From positions 2,542,001 to 2,606,000 of the forward strand of contig WACJ01000513.1 in the NCBI GenBank assembly GCA_008973525.1: a stretch of 64,000 bases of DNA, read 5' to 3'. This DNA comes from Stenopsyche tienmushanensis (lineage: Eukaryota; Arthropoda; Insecta; Trichoptera; Stenopsychidae). The notes beneath the pieces are model-generated. The model had not been told where the DNA came from, made no database searches, and was given only the letters and a program-made list of their open reading frames with translations. Shown in pieces: positions 55,279 to 64,000 of this stretch (position 1 is its first letter; every line of letters starts with the position of its first letter). The position numbers were made by a program, and so were the translations under genes.

Positions 55279-55991
55279 CACTTTACCGACTGCGAACGCT
55301 ATTGTGGCGTCCCCACATATGTCCGATTTTTTAACATTTACTTTCGTAAAACAATCTACAATGCGTGTGTTTGTTTAGCGATACTTATTAATCGTAAGAT
55401 AAAATGCATATAAGCACTATAAGCAGTAGTTCTCTACTTTTTTTAAATGTTTGTTTAACAAAAGTCTAATAAATTCTATATATTTGTGTGTATTTATTGA
55501 TTAAATTAATAAAAACAACTCATATTTCTTTTGAGCGACACTTAAATACATTCATATTGAATCATTTCTGAAAGTTTTGTAAAAATCTATGAATCAATAA
55601 AAAAGTTACGACGATCTTAGTAGATAAAAAAAGGATTTTGCACAAAAATTGCTGGTTGATAATGCGTTAAATACTTAAATAGCATCGACCATTCATAATC
55701 ACATTTATTTTATTAATTCATATATATATTTATTAACATAACAGTGTTTTTAAATTTATGGTGCGTGTATCAGCGTGATTAAATGCAAAAAGTGATCATT
55801 TTTGACTATATATATATTTTAACTATATTATGCCGACGGATGATATTTTATATGATTAAAATATTCACACATATATATACTATTATCCCTAGAAAGAAAT
55901 TTAAATTTACATCAAGTTCGTATGACATTTTTTTCAAGCTAAAGTTACGTCCCTCTAATTACGCATAAACGAGGGCACGGACTCTAAAGAG
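55279..55991. mobile_element. TTAA-flanked MITE, piggyBac type
   Basis: TTAA at 55275-55278 and 55992-55995. The left end is CACTTTACCGACTGCGAACG and the complement of the right end is CTCTTTAGAGTCCGTGCCCT; 13 of the first 21 positions agree. 713 AT-rich bases with no transposase. Confidence 0.5.
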
Positions 55992-55995
55992 TTAA

Positions 55996-57227
55996 TAGTG
56001 TTTCCGTAGGAATCCTAATGTCGTTGCAGTCTTCTATCCAGATGACGAGAATAAAGATAACCAAAGTATATATTTCAATATTCTTCCCCAAGGAATCAAT
56101 ATACGTATTAGATCTGCATAACCTTATCGCAATTGCAGTAATTTATTTTTGAATCAAAAAAATTGATTGATTTCTAATGTTTTTAATTTAATTAACTTAA
56201 TCTAAATCAACTCTAATGCTTTGGTGACACAACAGGGAACTATTTTTGGGTTTTATAAAAACATTTTTGATATAATAAAGTTGATTCAAATATATATTGT
56301 GCGCTAAGCATTGGAAAATTATGTGTTTTTCATTGAAATTCGACGATTTTTTTTTAGCTATTCGGTCTATTCTAGGCTCTATGATAGTTTAAAATTTTGT
56401 CGAAAATTATACTATAACTGTGAGGGATTCTCCTGTCAAATTTGCCAGGTATTTCGCATAATGAGCCATGCATATCGGGGGTGTCGATGGCTTCGATATT
56501 TCGGGAGGCGCGTTAAATTATTCTGCGAAATAATCGCTGGAGGCGACGAAAATCTCTCAATGGCATCAAGTGCGACATAATAGCTTCGTGATGCCTATGT
56601 GTGACTAACAATCACACACAGTCACATATTGCCGACACACACTTTTAAAAATCACTTTCCAGTCATCAGCCCCCGACTATATTGAAATATTCAAATGGGA
56701 TGGGGAAGAAAAATTCCTCATCTGCCGGAAAACAATTTGGTGCCACTTTTCCGTCACAAAACAAACTTCGCGGAGCGGCCGAATGAAATCTTAGGCCAGG
56801 GGTGTTTGTTGGCGGTTCGAGAGCGTCCATGTTCTGGAAATTATGACTGGGATGAGTATAAAAGCTTTAATTTACGCGATACGTGCGAATCAAAGGAAAC
56901 CGCGTAATAATATCTAAGATGACAAGAAATAAATTATAACCGTTATTTTGCAATATCAGCCTATTAATATTCTTAGGTTAATATACGACTGTTTCGTCGA
57001 TTTTTAAGTTGATTATGGATTAAAAATCATAATATTTGCAAACAAACCAAGTGAATTACGTCAGTGATCGAACACTCCCACGCTGTGAGCGTCACCCAAC
57101 TCACCAAACTAAAAAAATACTTAAAGAAATTTCCTAATATTTTGGGCGTTTTTACGTTCGATAAAAAAGAAACTAAAAATATTTTTAATGTACATTTTTT
57201 GTCAGATATTCAGTGACATTTTTAAAA
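55996..57227. other. No gene recognised
   Basis: The frames at 56311-56580 and 56695-56907 are open but show no motif I recognise. Confidence 0.4.
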
Positions 57228-57229
57228 TA

Positions 57230-58060
57230 CACCTGGGTCTGTTTTTACGCGGATATTTTTATGCGATTTTCAAAAATAATGGAACCTATCCCTATTTTTT
57301 CTATAGAGAACAAAGGTTTTTTATGCGAATACGCATTAAAAAAAGACACGATCTGTGTAAAAAATGAATGGTTAAATTTTAGTGCAAAGTTTAACCCTTT
57401 GAGTAGTGAGCTAATTTAATATCATGATACCCTTAGATCCTATGTTTATAGGTCCGCCACTTATCATCGGTACATATCCACTTAGCGGTCAGGACCCTCG
57501 CAGCGTGTATGAAACTTGTATTTAAACAATTAAACACTGTAAATAGCACACAATATTCGTAATTTCTTTGCGTAAACATAAACAATACACTTGAAATCGA
57601 TTCATTATATCATTCAAAAATCATGATTAGTCGATAAATTTGGGTTAACGATCTGTACAATCGTACGATGTACGCAAGATACTCTCTCCGTCTCTGTTTC
57701 AATTTGGACACAAATCTATGTCTTACCCTTTTAAGGGGTTAATCAGCGATTACGTTTAAAAAAAGGCGATTTCAACACAAAAGGATGACGAATAAATGTA
57801 TCGTGCTAAGATTTTCGAGTAAAATAGACTTTAATAGAGCAATTCTGAGATAAATATGTAGTGTTTTTATTTATTTATATGATTTTTTATTAACTTTTTT
57901 TATGCGATTTTTGATACATTCTATCACAATAGTTTGAAGTTATGCGGGTTTAAAAAATAATGGAACCTATCCCTAAGTTTTCTTTGTAGTTCAAGCCTTT
58001 TTTTATGCGATTTTTTTTATATGCGACTCTCCATATCGCATAAAAACAGATTCAAGCGCA
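57230..58060. mobile_element. Tigger-like non-autonomous element with nested MITE
   Basis: The left end CACCTGGGTCTGTTTTTACG and the right end complement TGCGCTTGAATCTGTTTTTA match the element at 20526. AAAAATAATGGAACCTATCC occurs near both sides in the same orientation. A 344-base TTAA element is inserted at 57395. No transposase coding was found. Confidence 0.6.
57395..57738 (+). mobile_element. TTAA-flanked element inside Tigger-like element
   Basis: TTAA at 57391-57394 and 57739-57742. Starts CCCTTTGAGTAGTGAGC and ends ACCCTTTTAAGGGG. It shares CACTGTAAATAGCACACAAT and the GTCGATAAATTTGGGTTAAC block with the other TTAA-family copies. Confidence 0.65.
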
Positions 58061-58099
58061 TACAAAAAAAAAAATAAAAAAGGTATAGACTCATAAAGT

Positions 58100-58270
58100 G
58101 TAAGATGTAAAAAAGGGCGTATCTTGGTTGACACAATTTCAACCTGTTTAGTCATTTAAATTTATAAAAAATATTCTTAATTAATGGAGTAAACTAATTA
58201 ATGGGGGAGTGACGACTTCTTCATCGGAAGAATTTACTGTGACTAAACAATATGGCCGATCAATATGCGG
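58100..58270 (+). repeat. Partial GTTGACA-family element and adjoining repeat
   Basis: GGTTGACACAATTTCAACCT matches 63520 and 15885. The adjoining TCGGAAGAATTTACTGTGAC and AACAATATGGCCGA resemble 16350-16400, so the two repeats are neighbours at both places. Confidence 0.4.
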
Positions 58271-59984
58271 GACCAAACAAAAATATTCCCCCGGCCAATA
58301 TTTACCAATTTGGAATCGAATTTAAATTTACAATAACGATAGTAAATTTGATTAAAAATTTGCAAAATTGCCTATTTTTTTAAATTCGAAATAAAAAATA
58401 TGCCAAATAAGTATCGCGGATCGAACGCAATTATTATTAAACTGGAAAATTAAGGCTTTTTTGTTAAGCAAATGTCTAAAAAAAATTAAACTCCCTTCGA
58501 GGGAGTGCATTATAATATTAAAAGACACTCGGAGACTGCAACTTTGAAGGACAGAAAAAGACCGGACCGTCCAAAATCTATTATTTGTTTAACCAAAGAT
58601 TAACAAACTGTCCATTGGGATTTCCCCTAAACGCCAGACGCACCGATTGCTAATATCTGTATACATTATATAAAATAAATACATTTAAATAAAAATTAAG
58701 ATTGACGTTGATGTTTTCTGCTGCGTATAAAGTTGAAGTGATGAAATGCACATATCTATGCGCGCGGTGTTTATACTGTTGATCTTGCATTTGAATAAAG
58801 ATGCATTAATTTGGCGCCTGTTTTTAATATTTTTACGATATTGTAGGCGGTTTTAAAAATGTTCATGACATTTTCCATGCCCTGTTGAGAGTATATTTCG
58901 CAATTTGCGAATCTATTAGTGTGCGAAATGGTTTTCCACTCCTGGCTGGAGATGAATGTATATAGCCTCCCTCTAGTCCTCTCCGGCCCCAAACTCCCCA
59001 TCCTTACCTTGAGTAAGATATGAGCTTATTCTTTCGCGGAGTGTATGCGATGGTAGCTCTGGGTAAGTAAAAACCTTACATTATTGCTTCCAGACAAAAT
59101 TACATTTATTTTCCATACTGCTTGCTATCCACACCCAAATAGACGAGTTTATCTTCTTCCTCTTTTCCAAAGTAAAGTTATCAGGGAAGCGCTCCCGTTC
59201 CGTAGGGAGTTCCAACTGACGCTCATACCCTATTCTCATTTACGGCACCGCAAAAAGAGTGATGATCTTTTCAGACTAACTATGATTAATTTCCAATATG
59301 AATTACTCCCAAGTATGCACACAATATCCAAATTAAAATTAATTTCAATCATCGACATCATAACGCATATCGATCTTCTGCGATCGATGCGATCTGCAGT
59401 GCATCCGAAATGCATCCAGAATTATTTTTCAGGCTGAAATTGATTTAAACTCTTTAATTTGTCCGAACTTTTCGGAACACCGCGTCGAGTTATCTCATCT
59501 ATATAAGCTATTGAATAGGATTTTCAAATATTTGCAAGTCGAACCGGATAAAACATATCATTTGGGCTTTCCATACCCATATGTCTCTTAGACGCAAATG
59601 TTCCATCTACATATGGTATCTATCCGAGTATACTCGCTCTTAAAATGTAGATACATAAGCAGCTCGCTTATTTTTATTGCATTCTTCCATCCTTACAAGA
59701 CAATTGCTTAGAAGCTTCCATACGGCAGACTGAATAATATTTTGCGGGTATAATTTCGCCTATACGACATGTATGATTGAGATTCGAGTGCTTTGCATGA
59801 AAATTACGATTAGAATAAATTTCCGCCTGTATTCCAGAAAACATATTCATCAAATAGCTCAAGCAATCTGGCGTAAACAGGTGCTGAATTCGAAATGTTC
59901 CCGATTGATGCAACAAATTATTATCTTAACAATCGAATCTGTTTCGCAATTGTGGATCACAAATCATAGCAACAATCAGACCAA
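58271..59984. other. No gene recognised
   Basis: The frames at 58771-59001 and 59084-59437 have no motif. The frame at 59773-60126 runs into the non-LTR tail and is not a gene. Confidence 0.4.
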
Positions 59985-60190
59985 TATGCGCCAAAGTGGT
60001 GCATCCGTTAAACGTCTCGCAAAACAAATTCCGCACATAAACAATATTTCTGCCAATTTAAAAGCCTTCTTGGATACACGCCCAATTACTCACCAAAGTT
60101 TCATCGCAATTGCATTAATGATATAGGAATGTATACTCCGCAAATAAATCCCGTGCAAACAATATACAGATACTTATCAATACACAGATA
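59985..60190 (+). repeat. Non-LTR retrotransposon 3' tail copy
   Basis: ATATGCGCCAAAGTGGTGCA, CGTCTCGCAAAACAAATTCC, TTTCATCGCAATTGCATTAA and TATAGGAATGTATACTCCGC closely follow 18345-18556. Confidence 0.5.
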
Positions 60191-60272
60191 TTATTTTTTT
60201 ATCTTTTAGCAAGCATACGTACATCCCTAAACAACGATCGGGGTGGCTTCGTGGGAGACGGATTCCCTGGAG

Positions 60273-60310
60273 GCACCGAGGGCGGAGGCTCCAGAAGCAC
60301 CGAGGGCGGA
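60273..60310 (+). repeat. Two-copy direct repeat, 24-bp period
   Basis: GCACCGAGGGCGGA at 60273-60286 and again at 60297-60310. A short GC-rich duplication of no evident function. Confidence 0.7.
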
Positions 60311-60464
60311 ATCCAGCGTCTATTAATATATTAATTAATATAAATATATATATTAAAGCAACACGTCAAAAACGTATATTTGGCCTCATTCACATCGATT
60401 ATAATTAATTTAGAAAAAAATATGTTTTTCTTCTTATGATGCTATCCATATAAAGACGTTTGAC

Positions 60465-61370
60465 CTTTTGAGTAGTGAGTTAAACATAGATGCTATATTT
60501 ATGGATCCACCACTTATCGTCCATACAAATCCACTTTCTCTCAAGACCGCGCATCGTGAGTGAAGCTTGTATATGAATAAATGAACCTTAACACTGTTGA
60601 TAGCACACAATATTCGTTAATTTCTTCGCGTAAGCATAAACAATACGCATGCGTGTCTTCAGTTTTAGTAACAAAACATTTAAATAAATATTAATATCAA
60701 ACGTGTTTCCAATTTATTAATATCCGCACTCAATGTGCGAAAATTATATTTTTTTTATCATTCGAATTCATTCGCAACGTATGCGGGACTCCTCATCAAC
60801 GGGTTAGCTTGAATTGAATAAACAATAACATTGCATATGCATAAGGCAATCACACGTACACTGAGAGATAATTGCATTTTATTTGCTTAACAAGTCCATA
60901 TGATGCATAAACGCTAATTGGGGTGACCGGAATAAGTTTGGTTTTAAAATATTTTAGGGGGTAGTTTAAAAGGTAAATTTGAATGGTGAAACTCGGATAA
61001 TTACGGGAGCCCAAAAGATCCAAAAGTATCGAATCTACGACAGATGGACAATTACTGGAAGCAAAATTTCGATTTTCACAGTAAGCGGATGTAAAGTTTC
61101 GAGAGCAAGCTAGAAAATGTTAAGAATTACCTGATCTTTAAATAGTATAAACAAGGTGTAGTCAGCCAGAATGAGTTTCAATTGTGTAATTAGATCCATT
61201 TAAGTTTTGGGGTCCGACCAAACGTCTTGGCCGCGGAAGGCTCGGTTTTTCTGCCATCGGTTTCTCCAATTTTGTAACGATTGTTTTATACGCATATACT
61301 TAGAGAAGTAATTTTTACAAGATTGTATGAACTTGTGGAACCTCGCATAGTATGGATTTACATTGTACTA
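60465..61370 (+). repeat. Long TTAA-family repeat copy
   Basis: Begins like a TTAA-family end (CTTTTGAGTAGTGAG after a degraded TTGA). It continues with CTCTCAAGACCGCGCATCGT, ACACTGTTGATAGCACACAA, GAGATAATTGCATTTTATTT, TCAGCCAGAATGAGTTTCAA and CTTGGCCGCGGAAGGCTCGG. No protein domain recognised. Confidence 0.5.
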
Positions 61371-61634
61371 TATTTTCATGGAGTGGAGGATTTATGCTCG
61401 AGGGCGTTAAAGTTATCAAAGGACGTATTTGTGACCTAAGCGAAATTTAGAGGGCGCTAATGACCAACCAACGCCCCTCTGGGCAACATATGTTAACTGT
61501 TAAACTTTGAGTAATACATCAAATAATTTTGATGAAGTCTGTCAACTATAATAACATGCTCCAGTTTTAGAAATGTTTTTTTAGAATTGCAGAGGATTTC
61601 TTGACGAATTATACAATGTGGCAAAATTTAGTAC

Positions 61635-61692
61635 TGTCCCATAAGTCCCATAGCCCATAAGTCCCATAACCCATAAGTCCCATAAGTCCCAT
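61635..61692 (+). repeat. Tandem array of mariner end motif
   Basis: About seven short units of GTCCCATAA or CCCATAA run directly into the left end of mariner copy F, which itself starts TTGTCCCATAAG. The unit is the conserved core of the terminal repeat. Confidence 0.85.
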
Positions 61693-61696
61693 AGCT

Positions 61697-62534
61697 TGTC
61701 CCATAAGTTTCTTTCGCAAATGAAAACAGATATAATCATAGCCACGGTTGAAGAAAACCTGCGATATACAGTTCGCAAAATAGCTAACAAGTTAGAAATT
61801 CCACGAACATCCATCCATAATCATCTGACAAAATTGGGTTACATCAATCGTTCAGATGTGTGGCTTCCTGATGAACTGACTGACTCAAATAAACTACAGC
61901 GTATTTCAACATGCGATCTTCTTCTCCAACGACATAATAGCCAACGTATTTTGAAGAGACTTGTCACTGAAGATGGAAGTTGGATACTCTATGAGAATAT
62001 CCAACGTAAACGTTCTTGGACCAAGGGTTCAGAAGCTTTAACTGTAGCTAAACCTGGCCTACATCCAAAAAAAATTTTGCTATGCATTTGGTGGGACTGG
62101 AAGGGGGTAGTTTATTATGAGCTACTTCAGCAAGGTGAAATGATCAATTCAACAAAATATTGTTTCCAACTAGACAATCTAAAGGATGCAATTGCCAGAA
62201 AATGGCCAGAATCAGCGAACAGACGAGGCGTTGTTTTTCATCACAATGACGCCAGGCCTCATGTGTCTTTGTTTGTCAGAAATAAATTATTATCGTTTGA
62301 CTGGGATTTTTTACATCATCCTCCATACTCTCCGGACATTGCTACCTTGATCAATATTTTGCCAACAAACCTGGGAAATTTTGGCAAGAAGGCATTATGA
62401 GGCTTCTGGAGAGATAGAGAAAGGTAATAGAACAGAATGGATCATATATTATTCAATAAATTTTGATGTAATACAAATTACTGTTTATTTTTTTCTTAAT
62501 ATGAAAACGAAAGAAACTTATGGGACACCCTAAT
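61697..62534 (+). mobile_element. Mariner family 1, copy F
   Basis: The left end TTGTCCCATAAGTTTCTTTC lacks the outermost TTAGG bases, which have been replaced by the tandem array. The right end is ACTTATGGGACACCCTAATA. About 840 bases; a segment before CTTGATCAATATTTTGCC is deleted. Confidence 0.85.
61720..62400 (+). pseudogene. Mariner transposase (copy F), longest open frame of family
   Basis: 226 codons from the ATG at 61720. It contains the helix-turn-helix (KLEIPRTSIHNHLTKLGYIN), the first catalytic block as LVTEDGSWILYEN where the family has TGDESW, and KKILLCIWWDWKGVVYYELL. Then comes DNLKDAIARKWPESANRRG. HHNDARPHVS follows where other copies have HHDNARPH, which moves the aspartate by one residue. 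After HHPPYSPDIA a deletion removes the third aspartate, and the frame runs on to ILPTNLGNFGKKAL. Two of three catalytic blocks are altered, so it cannot be an active transposase, though its DNA-binding half is intact and might still bind element ends. Confidence 0.8.
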
Positions 62535-63169
62535 ACGTGGATTGTCTCCAAATTATGGCCATCGCTTTGATATAAATTATGGACATTGGCCATATGTGAA
62601 TTGGATTGAAATTACGTATAAGCCGTAAAGAGCATAATCCGCTTTGACGAATGCTGGTGTTAACCGTGCCATCAACACAGCATTTATTTTTAAATTTGCG
62701 CCATATATAAACATATGTCGGATGATATGAGCCATCATCCAGATTCTCCCATTCGATAGAGGAGCGCCTTCAATCGCTTTCCCCCGAAAGTGATCTCTGA
62801 TGTATACTTAGAACGAATTGGATGGCACTCATTGTGATAAGAAAGAGGAGGTTGTGGTGTGCGAAAAGTGGTGAAACGAAATCACGTGACGGTATCGGGA
62901 ATGGGGTGAGTGACGCGCGAGTAGAAAGGGGAGTTTTCGGGAAGATGTGTCTTTCTTCCACCGGCGAAACAAAACTTGTAATTAATCTTCCGACCCACGC
63001 TCAAGTTTCCGACATGCCAAGACGAAGTTTTTATGAGTAAAGCTGGCTACACCCATCGCGAGTCACTTAGACACAAAGAGATCTTCGTCGCCTGTTGTAC
63101 ACCGTGTACTGGGCCGCGTCTTCCGAGGGACGTTGTGAGACTAACCCGAATCCGGGACTTTTCCCGTCA
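62535..63169. other. No gene recognised
   Basis: Two opposed frames (62770-62961, 62822-63040) in a moderately GC-rich patch have no motif. Confidence 0.4.
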
Positions 63170-63352
63170 AAATACCATTATTTTAAGCTTAATATATACG
63201 CGATAGGACAAATTGGCTTGAACGTCACGAAAAGTGAAACTTGCAGCAACAAATACATCGGATGCAGAAAGAAATTGGTTGAAAAGCGATGAAAAATCGC
63301 GTTTATGTATATACATAACACAAAGTAACCACTAGAACAGTATTAGTGGTTA
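63170..63352 (-). repeat. tRNA-derived-looking SINE copy
   Basis: Contains TTGAACGTCACGAAAAGTGA, whose complement includes the box-B-like GACGTTCAAGCC, and AAAGTAACCACTAG at the box-A side. The box-A side has been turned into a hairpin. Confidence 0.45.
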
Positions 63353-63393
63353 CAATACCATAAAAACACTAGAATAGTGTTTTTATGGTATTG
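63325..63393. repeat. Two adjoining perfect hairpins
   Basis: GTAACCACTA pairs with TAGTGGTTAC (63325-63353). Sharing its last base, CAATACCATAAAAACACT (63353-63370) pairs perfectly with AGTGTTTTTATGGTATTG (63376-63393) around a 5-base loop. Confidence 0.85.
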
Positions 63394-63519
63394 ATTCAAA
63401 CTCTGATTAAGGAAATATTCTAGTCTAGAGGTATGTTTTATCGACATTTTCAGGATATATAAAAACATTTAAAAAAATAATAATTAAAAAAATTCTAGGC
63501 TGATAAAGCGTAAGAGGTA

Positions 63520-63820
63520 AAAAAGAGCCTATCCTGGTTGACACAATTTCAACCCTTTTAGTCATTTAAAATTTAAATAATTTGAAAGATTCTTAATTAA
63601 AAAAAATGTCGCTATAGCTCATACCTCAAAAAAGAAAAGTATATTTTTTTTCGCAAAACGGCGACTGTTTAAAAAAATAGTATTTTTTTGGTTTTATTTT
63701 TTCACAGTTTTAATCTTTTTAAATAGTTAAAAATAAAATTTTGACATAAATTTGGTAGGAACTATAGAAAATTATATATTAAAATTTTGATTGATAAAAA
63801 CTTGAGATATCCTGTCAACT
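63520..63820. repeat. GTTGACA-family inverted-repeat element
   Basis: From TATCCTGGTTGACACAATTT to AACTTGAGATATCCTGTCAA, about 300 bases, AT-rich and non-coding, matching 15885-16150. From 63821 to the window end nothing further is recognised. Confidence 0.45.
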
Positions 63821-64000
63821 AATAATTCAGTAGTTCAAAATATTCTATTCACCCAAGATCACGATTGAATGCTTAAAGAATTAAATAGTTGATCTTAGAT
63901 AGGCTTGAGATAGCATATTTGGATCGCTCTTATCCTTTTGACGAGTATGCCCGCACATATTGCGGGCGCGTTGAAACGATCCAGAAATATCCGCATATGC

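Noticed and set aside
59084..60126. Two 117-codon plus-strand frames
   Set aside because: The second runs into a dispersed non-LTR tail; neither has a motif.
61635..61700. CRISPR-like short tandem repeats
   Set aside because: Units are 8-9 bases without spacers and derive from the adjacent mariner end; the window is eukaryotic.
1..64000. A previously undescribed multi-gene system
   Set aside because: No cluster of co-oriented non-transposon genes exists here; everything recognisable is mobile-element sequence, so I do not claim such a system.

Overview
The window looks like AT-rich, repeat-dense DNA from an arthropod, most probably an insect. The evidence is three mariner (DD34D) families, an R1-clade non-LTR retrotransposon, a Penelope-like relic, ZBED5/Buster-like hAT elements and TTAA-flanked piggyBac-type elements. 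No prokaryotic gene organisation, no rRNA or tRNA gene and no convincing host protein-coding exon was seen. Family assignments come from motifs read by eye; no database search was run.

Layout. 1-3430: mostly unassigned AT-rich DNA with an LTR remnant and a tRNA-derived-looking SINE. 3431-4040: deleted mariner copy A. 4077-8706: the best-preserved element, an R1-clade non-LTR retrotransposon with an intact 1006-codon ORF2, a frameshifted ORF1, a 34-A tail and a perfect 15-bp target site duplication. 8.8-17 kb: SINE, a non-LTR 3' tail, a hAT relic with a readable dimerisation domain, LTR pieces, mariner family 3 and small inverted-repeat elements. 18.5-26.8 kb: mariner copy B, a Tigger/pogo-like element, and mariner copy C split by a nested hAT with an 8-bp duplication. 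28-35.6 kb: a 177-codon open frame of unknown meaning, a TTAA element, mariner family 2 and a second Buster-like hAT. 37.8-46.8 kb: mariner copy D joined to an LTR, a Penelope-like relic, a MITE, and a mariner family 3 element interrupted by a GC-rich segment. 48.6-64 kb: a family whose ends read AGGGTCTTTCAATAAG, a chimeric mariner E, nested TTAA elements, a second Tigger-like element, mariner copy F beside a tandem array made from its own end motif, and strong hairpins.

How the parts relate. The window is a record of successive, nested transposition. Autonomous-type sequences (R1-clade ORF2, mariner and hAT transposases) lie beside non-autonomous derivatives that carry only ends. Except for the R1-clade ORF2, every transposase seen is broken by deletion, frameshift or loss of a catalytic residue. 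The absence of host genes together with dense two-strand transposon debris fits pericentromeric or intergenic heterochromatin, possibly a small-RNA source locus, but that last point is inference.
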